Of a stretch of DNA of 50,895 bases, positions 33,894 through 43,290 are shown piece by piece (the first letter of the stretch is position 1; every line of letters starts with the position of its first letter). The stretch comes from Bacteroides fluxus YIT 12057. GTDB lineage: Bacteria; Bacteroidota; Bacteroidia; Bacteroidales; Bacteroidaceae. Location of the stretch: positions 1 to 50,895 of the forward strand of contig NZ_GL882656.1 of the NCBI RefSeq assembly GCF_000195635.1. Direction: 5' to 3'. The translations under genes and the position numbers were made by a program. The notes under the pieces were generated by a model. That model made no database searches. It worked only from the letters and a program-made list of their open reading frames with translations, and was not told the DNA's origin.

Positions 33894-34600
33894 TGCGTAT
33901 GTTACAGAAAAATTATATTGGAATGGTTTTGCTGCTGTTTATGGCAGTTTCAGTGTCTGCACAAAAAGCAGAACGTGATTTTATTCGTAAAGGAAACCGT
34001 TTTTTCAAGGATAGTGTATATGTAGATGCGGAAGTAAATTATCGGAAGGCATTGGAAGCCAATCCCCAATCTACCGTATCTATGTTTAACTTGGGAAATA
34101 CTTTGACACAGCAGAATAAATTGCAGGAAGCCATGGAACAGTATGTCGGAGCTACGAAAGTGGAGAAAGGCAAATCAAACTTGGCTCAAATTTATCATAA
34201 TATGGGAGTAATTTTCCATTCACAAAAAGATTATGCAAAGGCTGTAGAAGCTTATAAACAGTCATTGCGTAATAATCCGAAAGATGATGAAACCCGGTAT
34301 AATCTTGCATTGGCTCAAAAAATGCTGAAAGATCAACAACAGGATCAACAGAACCAGAATCAGGATCAAAACAAGCAAGACCAGCAGAAAGAGCAAGATA
34401 AGAAGGATCAGAATAAACAAGACCAAAAACAGAATCAAGACCAGCAACAGAAATCCCAACCGGAGAAAAAAGACAATGAAATGTCAAAAGAAAATGCTGA
34501 ACAGTTGCTGAACTCTGTAATGCAGGATGAGAAGGACATACAAGATAAGGTGAAGAAACAACAGGTTCTTCAAGGCGGGCGTCTGGAGAAAGATTGGTAA
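33890..34600 (+). CDS. batC: BatC: TPR protein with Q/D/K-rich tail
   Basis: This 236-residue protein has a signal peptide (about 1-25, ending SVSAQ). TPR repeats run from about 30 to 145 (VDAEVNYRKALEANPQS, YAKAVEAYKQSLRNNPKD), followed by a low-complexity region about 146-200 of almost pure Q, D, N and K, then a short conserved end (NAEQLLNSVMQDEKDIQ ... GGRLEKDW). BatC-type proteins are thought to work with BatA and BatB in the periplasm. The tail is far from its neighbours in composition but the codons are normal. Confidence 0.9.
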   Translation: MMRMLQKNYIGMVLLLFMAVSVSAQKAERDFIRKGNRFFKDSVYVDAEVNYRKALEANPQSTVSMFNLGNTLTQQNKLQEAMEQYVGATKVEKGKSNLAQIYHNMGVIFHSQKDYAKAVEAYKQSLRNNPKDDETRYNLALAQKMLKDQQQDQQNQNQDQNKQDQQKEQDKKDQNKQDQKQNQDQQQKSQPEKKDNEMSKENAEQLLNSVMQDEKDIQDKVKKQQVLQGGRLEKDW

Positions 34601-34622
34601 TTAAATATAATAGGAATAATAT

Positions 34623-36467
34623 ATGAGAAAAATCGTTTTCTTATGGATAATGCTGATAATAGCCAGCATGCATGCTTTTGCTGATGACAAGGTGTCATTT
34701 ACGGCATCTGCTCCCGATGCAGTAGCAGTGGGCGATCAGTTTAGGCTGTCATATACGGTGACCACACAAAAAGTGAGAGATTTTAGGGCACCGTCTATCA
34801 AGGGATTTGATGTCTTGATGGGACCAAGTCGCTCACAGCAGAGTAGTGTACAGATGATTAATGGTCAGACCACTTCTACCAGTAGCATTACATTTACTTA
34901 CATTCTGATGGCTAATACGGAAGGAAATTTTACTATTCCGGGTGCTACCATTACGGCTGACGGTAATCAAATGGTTTCAAATTCACTACAAATCAAAGTG
35001 TTGCCGGCTGATCAGGCAAATAATGCATCTTCCGAAAATGGTGGCGGTAAGCAAGGTAGCACAACAAGTCGTGCTTCGTCAGGAACGGCAGTATCGAATA
35101 GTGATCTGTTTATTACTGTTACTCCAAATAAAACTACTGTATATGAACAGGAAGCTTTCTTGCTTACATATAAGATATATACATTGGTAGATTTGCGTAT
35201 GTTTGATAATGTGAAGTTACCCGATTTTAAAGGATTCCATTCGCAAGAGGTAGAACTGCCTAATGACAGAAGATGGGGATTGGAACATTATAAAGGTAGA
35301 AATTATCAGACTACCGTTTATCGGCAATTTGTACTGTTTCCGCAACAATCCGGAAAACTAACGATTGACGCAGCCCGTTTTGATGCGGTTATTGCTAAAG
35401 CTACACAAGTGGCTGACCCATTTGAGGCATTCTTCAATGGAGGAAATAATTATGTAGAAGTCAAAAAGACTTTGTTGACTCCTCAACTGACTATTGATGT
35501 AAAATCTTTGCCTGCTGGCAAGCCGGCTGATTTTTCAGGTGGAGTGGGAGACTTCAACATAACTTCTTCTATCAATAGCACAAATGTAAAGACAAATGAT
35601 GCTGTTACGGTAAAGCTTGTAATTTCCGGTACCGGTAATCTGAAGCTTGTGTCTAATCCTGAGATAAAATTTCCTGAAGATTTTGAAGTATATGACCCGA
35701 AAGTAGATAATAAGTTCCGTCTGACTAATACGGGACTTTCAGGAAGTAAGGTTATTGAATATCTTGCAATTCCGCGTAATGCCGGAACTTATAAGATTCC
35801 TGCTGTGAAATTTAGCTATTTCGATATTAATACTCGTTCATACAAGACTTTGAGTACAGAAGAATATGAATTGCATGTAGAAAAAGGAGCAGGAAATGCC
35901 GCACAAACCATTGCTAATTTTACAAGTAAGGAAGACCTTAAGATTCTGAATGAGGACATTCGCTACATTAAGCAAAATGAGGTGGCTCTTGTTCAGAGAG
36001 GTGATTTCTTCTTTGGTTCATTGACGTATTGGTTGCTTTATTTGATTCCAGGTATTGCATTCATTGCCTTTTTCATGGTTTATCGTAAACAGATAGCTGC
36101 CAATGCTAATGTTGCGAGAATGCGGACTAAGAAAGCCAATAAAGTTGCTGTAAGACGAATGAAACAGGCTGGTAAATTATTGGCTGATAATAAGAAAGAT
36201 GCATTCTATGACGAAGTTCTAAAAGCGTTGTGGGGATATATCAGTGATAAGTTGAATATTCCGATTTCTCAATTATCCAAAGATAATATTGAAGAAAAAC
36301 TTCGTAATTATGGTGTGAACGATGTATTGATCAAGGAGTTCCTTGATACATTGAATAATTGTGAATTTGCCCGTTTTGCTCCTGGAGATGACAATCAAGC
36401 CATGGATAAGGTATATTCTGCTTCTTTGGAAGTAATCAGCAAGATGGAAAATTCAATAAAACATTAA
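34623..36467 (+). CDS. batD: BatD: oxygen-tolerance family periplasmic protein
   Basis: This 614-residue protein has a signal peptide (about 1-21, ending AFADD). It carries several Ig-like domains: SFTASAPDAVAVGDQFRLSYT, then VTPNKTTVYEQEAFLLTYKIYTLVDLRMFDNVKLPDFKGFHSQEV, then SINSTNVKTNDAVTVKLVISGTGNLKLV. It ends with a transmembrane helix (about 470-490) and a cytoplasmic helical domain. This matches the BatD family. Spacing to batC is 22 nt and to batE 10 nt, consistent with one operon. Confidence 0.92.
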   Translation: MRKIVFLWIMLIIASMHAFADDKVSFTASAPDAVAVGDQFRLSYTVTTQKVRDFRAPSIKGFDVLMGPSRSQQSSVQMINGQTTSTSSITFTYILMANTEGNFTIPGATITADGNQMVSNSLQIKVLPADQANNASSENGGGKQGSTTSRASSGTAVSNSDLFITVTPNKTTVYEQEAFLLTYKIYTLVDLRMFDNVKLPDFKGFHSQEVELPNDRRWGLEHYKGRNYQTTVYRQFVLFPQQSGKLTIDAARFDAVIAKATQVADPFEAFFNGGNNYVEVKKTLLTPQLTIDVKSLPAGKPADFSGGVGDFNITSSINSTNVKTNDAVTVKLVISGTGNLKLVSNPEIKFPEDFEVYDPKVDNKFRLTNTGLSGSKVIEYLAIPRNAGTYKIPAVKFSYFDINTRSYKTLSTEEYELHVEKGAGNAAQTIANFTSKEDLKILNEDIRYIKQNEVALVQRGDFFFGSLTYWLLYLIPGIAFIAFFMVYRKQIAANANVARMRTKKANKVAVRRMKQAGKLLADNKKDAFYDEVLKALWGYISDKLNIPISQLSKDNIEEKLRNYGVNDVLIKEFLDTLNNCEFARFAPGDDNQAMDKVYSASLEVISKMENSIKH

Positions 36468-36477
36468 TTGGGAGGGT

Positions 36478-37311
36478 ATGATGATGAAGAAAATACTATT
36501 TTTTACCCTTAGCTTGGTAATGTCAACAAATAGTTTTGCGCAGGATTCTACTGATACATTGCAGGTTGATTCTATGGCTGCAGTTCCACAAGCAGAATTT
36601 TCTGCCGCAAAACAGCAGGGTAATGTTACGAAAGCTGAAGGCGACAGCGCATATATGAGAAATGATTATGCCTCTGCCATTCAAATTTATGAAAATTTAT
36701 TGAAGCAGGGGGAAGCAGCCGAGGTTTATTATAATTTAGGAAATAGTTATTATAAAGCGGATGATATAGCTAAAGCTATTTTGAATTATGAGCGTGCTTT
36801 ATTATTACAACCCGGTAATGCCGATATTCGAGCTAATTTAGAGATAGCTCAGTCAAAAACAATTGATAAAGTAGTTCCAGTACCTGAAATATTCTTTGTT
36901 TCATGGGCTAAATCATTAATAAATAGCTTGAGTGTAGATGCATGGGCTAAATGTGGGGTTGTGTTCTTTATTCTATTACTTATATCCTCTTATCTTTTCT
37001 TCTTTTCCAAACAGATCATATGGAAGAAAACAGGATTTATTGCCGGGATAGTTTTCCTGATTTTTGTAGTATTGAGTAATGTCTTTGCATCTCAGCAGAA
37101 GAGTGAGTTGACAAATCGTAATTCAGCCATTGTATTATCACCAAGTGTAACGGTACGTAGTACACCAAGCGAGAGTGGTACGAGTTTATTTATCTTGCAT
37201 GAAGGTCATAAAGTTGAGATTAAAGATAATTCAATGCGTGAATGGAAAGAAATTCGTTTGGAAGATGGTAAAGTGGGATGGGTACCTTCAGCTACAATAG
37301 AAGTGATATAA
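36478..37311 (+). CDS. batE: BatE: TPR and SH3-domain membrane protein
   Basis: This 277-residue protein has a signal peptide (about 1-21, SFAQD), two TPR repeats (about 50-120: VYYNLGNSYYKADDIAKAILNYERALLLQP), and two transmembrane helices (about 155-175 and 185-205). A C-terminal bacterial SH3 domain (about 215-277) includes VTVRSTPSESGTSLFILHEGHKVEI and GWVPSATIEVI. This is the canonical BatE layout and the last gene of the operon; a strong terminator follows. Composition is more AT-rich than the cob region. Confidence 0.92.
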   Translation: MMMKKILFFTLSLVMSTNSFAQDSTDTLQVDSMAAVPQAEFSAAKQQGNVTKAEGDSAYMRNDYASAIQIYENLLKQGEAAEVYYNLGNSYYKADDIAKAILNYERALLLQPGNADIRANLEIAQSKTIDKVVPVPEIFFVSWAKSLINSLSVDAWAKCGVVFFILLLISSYLFFFSKQIIWKKTGFIAGIVFLIFVVLSNVFASQQKSELTNRNSAIVLSPSVTVRSTPSESGTSLFILHEGHKVEIKDNSMREWKEIRLEDGKVGWVPSATIEVI

Positions 37312-37334
37312 GCGGTATTAACTAAAAATTATCA

Positions 37335-37385
37335 AGGCTCGTATAAGTGAGGTTCTTTAAATCTTTACTTATATGAGCCTTTTTA
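37335..37385 (+). terminator. Terminator of the bat operon
   Basis: AGGCTCGTATAAGT (37335-37348) pairs with ACTTATATGAGCCT (37367-37380) with one G-U pair, then Ts. Confidence 0.85.
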
Positions 37386-37521
37386 TATATAAAAAAATGA
37401 TGGCCTTCTGATTGGTCATTATTCTTTTCGAAAAAAGTCAATGAAATAGTTTGTTTTATCTTTTTTTTTCCTTAAGTTTATAGCGTGATAATAAAAATAT
37501 AGAGTACTAACCATTAAATTT

Positions 37522-37803
37522 ATGAATATGAGAACAATAACATTTAATGAGCTTCGTAAAATTAAAGACGCATTACCTAGTGGTAGCATGCATAGAATAG
37601 CCGATGAACTTGGACTTAATGTTGATACAGTAAGGAATTTCTTCGGTGGTCATAACTTTAAGGAAGGTAAAAGTGTAGGGATTCATCTAGAGCCTGGACC
37701 GGATGGAGGTTTGGTTATGATAGATGATACTACTGTTCTGGATCGGGCTTTAAAGATATTAGATGAGGTTGCTAGTGAAACTACAGAAGCCGTTCGGGCC
37801 TAA
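37522..37803 (+). CDS. Small probable helix-turn-helix protein, 93 residues
   Basis: The first half, ELRKIKDALPSGSMHRIADELGLNVDTVRNFFGG (about 10-43), has the spacing of a helix-turn-helix: a helix, a turn at 'LGLNVD', and a recognition helix. The second half holds a beta-like segment (HLEPGPDGGLVMIDDTTVL) and a final helix. It is a recurring Bacteroides small protein; I do not recognise a characterised relative. It is a single gene between two terminators, so it is probably its own transcript. The start is ATG at 37522, with a second ATG two codons later. Confidence 0.75.
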   Translation: MNMRTITFNELRKIKDALPSGSMHRIADELGLNVDTVRNFFGGHNFKEGKSVGIHLEPGPDGGLVMIDDTTVLDRALKILDEVASETTEAVRA

Positions 37804-37816
37804 TAAAAGAAAGTAA

Positions 37817-37853
37817 AAAAATCCCAATTGCTGATAAAACAATTGGGATTTCT
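37817..37853 (+). terminator. Terminator after the small HTH-like gene
   Basis: AAATCCCAATTG (37819-37830) pairs with CAATTGGGATTT (37840-37851), loop of 9, followed by a T-rich tract. Confidence 0.75.
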
Positions 37854-37883
37854 TATTTGTTTCAAATTCAAAATAGGTAGCTT

Positions 37884-39014
37884 ATGGAAGATAAATTAGT
37901 AACATTAGCAATATTGACGTATGCAAAAGCCCAAATTCTCAAAAATGTACTTGAGAATGAGGGTATTGAGACTTATATTCACAATGTGAATCAGATACAG
38001 CCTGTTGTATCTTCTGGTGTGCGCGTACGCATTAGAGAAAGTGATTTGCCTCATGCCCTAAAAATTACTGAAAGTTCGGCATGGTTGTCTGAAGAGGTAG
38101 TAGGAGAGAAGTATCCTAAGATTGAAAAAGCAGGTAATAAGGTTCTGATTCCTGTTGATTTTTCTAATTACTCTTTAAAAGCATGTGAGTTTGGTTTCAA
38201 TTTTGCTCATAATATTGGAGCAGAAGTTATACTATTGCATGTTTATTTTACGCCGATATATGCCACTTCTTTGCCGTACGGTGATGTTTTTAATTATCAG
38301 CTTAGTGATGAAGAGAATGTAAAAAACATCTTACAAAAAGTACATGCAGATTTAAATGCTTTGTCTGATAAGATAAAAGAAAAAGTTGTAGCTGGAGAGC
38401 TTCCTAACGTAAAATATACATGTGTTTTACGTGAAGGTATTCCTGAAGAGGAAGTTTTACGGTATTCTAAGGAATATAGTCCTCGTATCATTGTGATGGG
38501 TACTCGAGGCAAGAACCAGAAAGATATTGATTTAATAGGTAGTGTAACCGCTGAGGTTATTGAACGTAGTCGTGTGCCTGTTTTAGCTATTCCTGAAAAT
38601 ACTCCATTTAAGCAATTTTCTGAGGCTAAGCGAATTGCATTTATCACTAATTTTGACCAACGGGATCTAATTGCTTTTGATTCTTTAATCAATAGCTTGA
38701 AACCTTTCAAATTCTCAGTATCCTTAATTCATCTTGCAGATGTAAAAGATACCTGGAGTGAAATAAAATTAGGTGGTATCAAAGAATATTTTCAAAAGCA
38801 ATATCCGTCATTGGATATTTGTTATGATGTTGTGCAGAATGATGATTTTCTTAATAGTTTGGATAAATATATTAAAAATAATCATATTGATATAATATCA
38901 TTGACTTCTTACAAAAGGAATATATTTTCTCGTCTGTTTAATCCAGGTATTGCCAGGAAAATGATTTTCCATTCAGATACGCCATTGTTGGTTATTTATG
39001 GAAGACCAAGCTGA
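37884..39014 (+). CDS. DUF2007 plus tandem universal stress protein domains
   Basis: This 376-residue soluble protein has an N-terminal DUF2007-like domain (about 1-75: LAILTYAKAQILKNVLENEGIETYI ... VRVRIRESDLPHALKI), then a full USP domain (about 88-232) and a second, more divergent USP domain (about 245-376). The first USP domain carries the ATP-binding pattern G-x2-G-x9-G-S in GTRGKNQKDIDLIGS; the second does not show it clearly. Fusion of the short DUF2007 sensor-like domain to two USP domains suggests a nucleotide-regulated stress role. It is followed by a two-way terminator. Confidence 0.85.
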   Translation: MEDKLVTLAILTYAKAQILKNVLENEGIETYIHNVNQIQPVVSSGVRVRIRESDLPHALKITESSAWLSEEVVGEKYPKIEKAGNKVLIPVDFSNYSLKACEFGFNFAHNIGAEVILLHVYFTPIYATSLPYGDVFNYQLSDEENVKNILQKVHADLNALSDKIKEKVVAGELPNVKYTCVLREGIPEEEVLRYSKEYSPRIIVMGTRGKNQKDIDLIGSVTAEVIERSRVPVLAIPENTPFKQFSEAKRIAFITNFDQRDLIAFDSLINSLKPFKFSVSLIHLADVKDTWSEIKLGGIKEYFQKQYPSLDICYDVVQNDDFLNSLDKYIKNNHIDIISLTSYKRNIFSRLFNPGIARKMIFHSDTPLLVIYGRPS

Positions 39015-39141
39015 TAAATAAAACATTGTATTATTTATCCAATATCAGTATTATGTTTAATATGAAAAGAACATTATTAAATACCAATATTCCCTCTTGC
39101 TGTTTTTCTATGGATAAATAAGCTTTAAAAAGGAGAAAAAT

Positions 39142-39182
39142 AAAAGAGCGTCTGGCCACATATTTGATCAGACGCTCTTCTA
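39142..39182. terminator. Bidirectional terminator between the USP gene and the TPR gene
   Basis: AAGAGCGTCTG (39144-39154) pairs with CAGACGCTCTT (39169-39179) perfectly. A-rich on the left and T-rich on the right, it can stop both convergent transcripts. Confidence 0.85.
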
Positions 39183-39199
39183 TTTAATAAGAAGAATAT

Positions 39200-40414
39200 T
39201 TATTGCATCATCTTCTCAATTTCATCAAACTCCGGCCCCATTTGCAGGTTATAATACACTCTGTAAAGACCATTTAACCACAAATCTTTTTGATCGGGTT
39301 TTAATTCTCTAGCCTTTTCATAGTTAGGTCTTGCTTTTTCATAGAAGACTTTCAATGCATCTTGATCTGCTTTGTATTTAGGATCATTCACATCGGTAGT
39401 AGCTTTTTCAGAGAAATCCTGTGCTTGCAAACAATAGATTAAGCCTAAGTTAGAGTATGCTTCGGCATAATTTGGATCTACTTCAATAGTTTTCGTGTAG
39501 AATTCAATAGCCTTATCATAGTCTTTCATATTATGATAAAGATACCCTTTTACATATAGATAGAATGTATTATTAGGATCTTTAGCTAACATATCATCAG
39601 CAAACTGCATTGCTTCGTCATATTTGTTGTTATTGCTGTAATAATCAATCAAATGACCGAAAAAGAACGGATGTTCAGGATACTTTTGAATACCCTCTTT
39701 TAGAGAAGCTACCCATTTAACTGTATCACCTTCAGCTTTTAATGCTGTAGATATAAATTCCATAGCGTATTTTCCTACTTCTTTATCATCTTGTGCATAT
39801 GGAGCATATTTCAATACACTTGGATAATCTTCCATTTTTGCAGCTGCTAAGCTTGCATAGTAAGCAATCTGAGGTAATACCGTATCAGTTTTCAATAGAT
39901 TTTCTTTCTCAAACATAGGGTTGACTGCAATATCAACATAAGTTGCGAAAAATTCAAGTGCTTCTTTGTTCTTATCTTGATTGAAGAACTGGATACCACC
40001 ATTAATCAGATTACCACGTTCAGCTAAAATTGCAGCAGAATTTGATTTTCTATATTTATTTTTGATTTTACCCTTTTCGTTAGGAATTTGTGCAAGTTCA
40101 TCACATTTGAAATAGAATTTACACATATCCAATGCACTATTATATACCTGAAGGGTGTCATAAGGCTTTCTTAGGTAAGCATTCTCCATTTCTTTCTCGC
40201 TTCTTCTTTTCTGAATAAAACCTGCTACATCCCAAGTTTCAGCATTGTCTTTTGTTTCAGGGTTAGTCAAAGCTTGATTAATTAATTCCTCTGCTTTGGC
40301 AAAGTCCGGGTTTACTCCATTGGCAATGCTCTTTGCTTCTTTCACATTCTTTTCTTGAGCGAAAGCCAAGCTTGCAACAAGTAGTAAAACCATTGAAAAT
40401 AGTACTCTTTTCAT
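39200..40414 (-). CDS. TPR-repeat protein with signal peptide
   Basis: This 404-residue protein starts MKRVLFSMVLLLVASLAFAQ, a signal peptide. It contains TPR-like repeats throughout: an early set (DFAKAEELINQALTNPET), middle repeats, and clear ones near the C-terminus (NNTFYLYVKGYLYHNMKDYDKAIEFYTKTIEVDPNYAEAYSNLGLIY, about 285-330). It starts 30 nt after gyrA on the same strand, so the two may be co-transcribed, an arrangement that I remember as conserved in Bacteroidales. Function unknown; a periplasmic scaffold is likely. Confidence 0.88.
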   Translation of the reverse strand: MKRVLFSMVLLLVASLAFAQEKNVKEAKSIANGVNPDFAKAEELINQALTNPETKDNAETWDVAGFIQKRRSEKEMENAYLRKPYDTLQVYNSALDMCKFYFKCDELAQIPNEKGKIKNKYRKSNSAAILAERGNLINGGIQFFNQDKNKEALEFFATYVDIAVNPMFEKENLLKTDTVLPQIAYYASLAAAKMEDYPSVLKYAPYAQDDKEVGKYAMEFISTALKAEGDTVKWVASLKEGIQKYPEHPFFFGHLIDYYSNNNKYDEAMQFADDMLAKDPNNTFYLYVKGYLYHNMKDYDKAIEFYTKTIEVDPNYAEAYSNLGLIYCLQAQDFSEKATTDVNDPKYKADQDALKVFYEKARPNYEKARELKPDQKDLWLNGLYRVYYNLQMGPEFDEIEKMMQ

Positions 40415-40444
40415 GATTGTAGAAAATTTAAATTAATATTATGT

Positions 40445-42991
40445 CTATTCTTCATTTACATTATTTATCTCATCCTGAGAATCTTTTGTATTCTGAGAAT
40501 TTTCCGGAATGATTTCATTCCCTTCTTCTAAAATTTCATCTTCATTTTCAGAAGTAACCTTACATACAGAGCCGATTTCATCATTACGTTTTTCAAGGTT
40601 GATAAGTCGTACACCTTGTGTAGCACGTCCCATAATACGTACATCTGCCACTTTAAGACGAATAGTAATACCAGATTTATTGATAATCATCAAATCATTT
40701 TCATCGGTTACAGACTTGATTGTTACCAATTTACCTGTCTTATCAGTGATATTCATCGTTTTGACACCTTTACCGCCACGATTGGTTTTACGATAATCTT
40801 CAATATCAGAACGTTTTCCATATCCCTGTTCAGATACGACCATAATAGTCTCCGTATCCGGATCTTTAATGCAAATCATACCTACTACTTCGTCTTGTCC
40901 GTCTTCATCTAATGTCATGCCGCGCACACCAGTGGCAGTACGTCCCATGACACGAACAGCACTCTCGTGGAAACGGATAGCACGTCCGTTACGGTTAGCT
41001 ATGATGATTTCATTATCTCCATTTGTCATACGGACTTCAATAACACGGTCGTCTTCGCGGATTGTGATGGCGTTAACACCATTTTGACGAGGACGTGAAT
41101 ACTGTTCAAGAAGAGTTTTCTTAATAACACCATTCTTTGTACAGAATACTACATAATGACTATTGATAAACTCTTGATCGTTTAAGTTCTTGACACGAAG
41201 ATAAGCGTTTACAGCATCATCCGAATCAATATTTAACAAATTCTGAATAGCGCGTCCTTTGGAATTCTTTGTCCCCTCAGGTATTTCATATACTTTCAGC
41301 CAATAACACTTACCTTTTTGTGTAAAGAACATCATGGTATTGTGCATGGTTGCAGGATATATGTGCTCAATGAAATCTTCGTCTCGAGTGTCGGTACCTC
41401 TAGAACCTACTCCACCACGGTTTTGTGCACGGAACTCACTCAATGGAGTACGTTTGATATATCCCATGTGCGAAATGGTAATAATCATTTCGTCATCCGC
41501 ATAGAAATCTTCCGGATTGAACTCTTCAGATGAATAAACGATTTCAGAACGGCGTTCATCGCCATATTTCTCTTTTACCTCAACTAATTCGTCCTTAATG
41601 ACTTTACGGCACAATTCGTCGTTAACAAGAATTTCTTCTAAATAAGCAATCTGCTTCTGAATTTCCTCATATTCAGCATGAAGCTGATCCTGCATAAGCC
41701 CAGTAAGCTGTCGCAAACGCATTTCAACAATGGCACGAGACTGGATTTCAGTCAATTGGAATCGTTCCATCAAGCCGGTAATGGCATCGTTAGGGGTTTT
41801 AGCGGCACGAATAATCTTGATTACTTCATCAATATTATCTGATGCAATAATTAAACCTTCCAAGATATGCGCACGTTCCTTGGCTTTGCGCAAATCATAT
41901 TGTGTACGGCGAATAACCACATCATGACGATGTTCTATGAAGTATCTGATCAAGTCTTTCAGGTTCAACAAACGTGGACGGCCATGCACCAATGCTACGT
42001 TGTTTACCCCGAAAGAGGTTTGCAGTAATGTCATTTTGTAGAGCTTATTCAGTACTACACTAGCATTTGCATCCCGTTTTACATCAATCACGATGCGCAT
42101 GCCTTCACGATCCGATTCATCATTGGCATTGGCAATACCTTCTATTTTCTTTTCGTTGGCTAAATCGGCTATGTTTTTGATTAACTCCGCCTTGTTAACT
42201 CCATAAGGGATTTCCGTTACAACGATTTTGTCATGTGTAGAACCAGTTTCAATTTCGGCTTTTGCACGCATGATGACACGTCCGCGTCCTGTAAGATAAG
42301 CCTCACGTACACCACTCATGCCATATATGTAACCTCCTGTAGGAAAGTCAGGAGCTTTGACATAATTCATGAGTTCTTCTATATCTATCTCATTATTGTC
42401 AATGTACGCTACACAAGCATCGATTACTTCTGATAAGTTATGGGTCGGCATATTGGTAGCCATACCTACAGCAATACCAGATGCTCCATTTACCAGAAGA
42501 TTGGGAATGCGGTTTGGCATGACGGTAGGCTCCTGTAGAGAATCGTCAAAGTTGTTTTGCATGTCAACAGTTTCTTTGTCGAGATCTTGCATCATATCTT
42601 CACCGATTTTTCTTAAGCGGCATTCTGTGTAACGCATAGCGGCTGCACTATCACCATCTACCGAACCAAAGTTACCTTGTCCGTCCACCATCATATATCG
42701 CATGGCCCAAGGCTGTGCCATACGTACAAGTGCGCCATAAACGGAAGAGTCACCGTGAGGGTGGTACTTACCTAAAACTTCACCTACAATTCTGGCTGAT
42801 TTTTTATAAGGTTTATCTGACGTGTTTCCTAATCCCATCATTCCGAAAAGAATTCTTCGGTGAACGGGTTTAAAACCATCTCTAACATCCGGAAGGGCAC
42901 GCGAAACAATGACCGACATAGAGTAGTCAATGTACGATGACTTCATTTCCTCCTCGATGTTAATCTTTATAATTCTGTCTTGTTCAAGCAT
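40445..42991 (-). CDS. gyrA: DNA gyrase subunit A
   Basis: This 848-residue type IIA topoisomerase subunit has the catalytic tyrosine in AAMRYTECR (Y121). The quinolone-region motif [14 protein letters not shown] spans 77-90, with serine at 82 (unmutated at the position I remember for B. fragilis resistance). The C-terminal beta-pinwheel has the GyrA-box form QNRGGVG in the first blade, and a second similar NRGGKG later. The last 40 residues are an acidic tail ([12 protein letters not shown]...). The gene is divergent from clpC and followed by a TPR gene. The length fits Bacteroides GyrA. Confidence 0.98.
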   Translation of the reverse strand: MLEQDRIIKINIEEEMKSSYIDYSMSVIVSRALPDVRDGFKPVHRRILFGMMGLGNTSDKPYKKSARIVGEVLGKYHPHGDSSVYGALVRMAQPWAMRYMMVDGQGNFGSVDGDSAAAMRYTECRLRKIGEDMMQDLDKETVDMQNNFDDSLQEPTVMPNRIPNLLVNGASGIAVGMATNMPTHNLSEVIDACVAYIDNNEIDIEELMNYVKAPDFPTGGYIYGMSGVREAYLTGRGRVIMRAKAEIETGSTHDKIVVTEIPYGVNKAELIKNIADLANEKKIEGIANANDESDREGMRIVIDVKRDANASVVLNKLYKMTLLQTSFGVNNVALVHGRPRLLNLKDLIRYFIEHRHDVVIRRTQYDLRKAKERAHILEGLIIASDNIDEVIKIIRAAKTPNDAITGLMERFQLTEIQSRAIVEMRLRQLTGLMQDQLHAEYEEIQKQIAYLEEILVNDELCRKVIKDELVEVKEKYGDERRSEIVYSSEEFNPEDFYADDEMIITISHMGYIKRTPLSEFRAQNRGGVGSRGTDTRDEDFIEHIYPATMHNTMMFFTQKGKCYWLKVYEIPEGTKNSKGRAIQNLLNIDSDDAVNAYLRVKNLNDQEFINSHYVVFCTKNGVIKKTLLEQYSRPRQNGVNAITIREDDRVIEVRMTNGDNEIIIANRNGRAIRFHESAVRVMGRTATGVRGMTLDEDGQDEVVGMICIKDPDTETIMVVSEQGYGKRSDIEDYRKTNRGGKGVKTMNITDKTGKLVTIKSVTDENDLMIINKSGITIRLKVADVRIMGRATQGVRLINLEKRNDEIGSVCKVTSENEDEILEEGNEIIPENSQNTKDSQDEINNVNEE

Positions 42992-43038
42992 TTAAAAAGA
43001 TTATTAATTATACATTTTCGGGTTCATGAAAAACCACG

Positions 43039-43068
43039 CTAAAGTACTGCTTTTTTACGATATACAAA
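43039..43068 (-). promoter_or_regulatory. Promoter of gyrA
   Basis: On the minus strand: TTTG (43068-43065), 18 nt, TACTTTAG (43046-43039), one mismatch to TAnnTTTG. The gyrA ATG is at 42991. Confidence 0.45.
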
Positions 43069-43246
43069 AGTTTTCCTGCATAAACTTTGTTGCTACTTTG
43101 GATTGCCATCAAAATTTGTGTTGTATCAGATGTTGCTGATATTATTATAAGGTATATGGAGATAAAATAAATCCGTATAATTTGTGGCACAGGATTTGTT
43201 ATTATCAAATCAGTTAAATATATGATACGTTGAATTAATAATTGCG

Positions 43247-43254
43247 TATCTTTG
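43247..43254 (+). promoter_or_regulatory. -7 motif for clpC
   Basis: TATCTTTG matches TAnnTTTG, 36 nt before the clpC ATG at 43291. No clear -33 partner. The remaining gyrA/clpC gap (about 170 nt) is AT-rich with nothing else recognised. Confidence 0.45.
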
Positions 43255-43290
43255 TTGTTGATAACCTTTAATTGAGGAGAAAAAAAGAAT

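Noticed and set aside
17594..37311. CRISPR array or prophage signals
   Set aside because: No spaced direct repeats of 20-40 nt, no integrase, terminase, capsid or transposase genes were seen.
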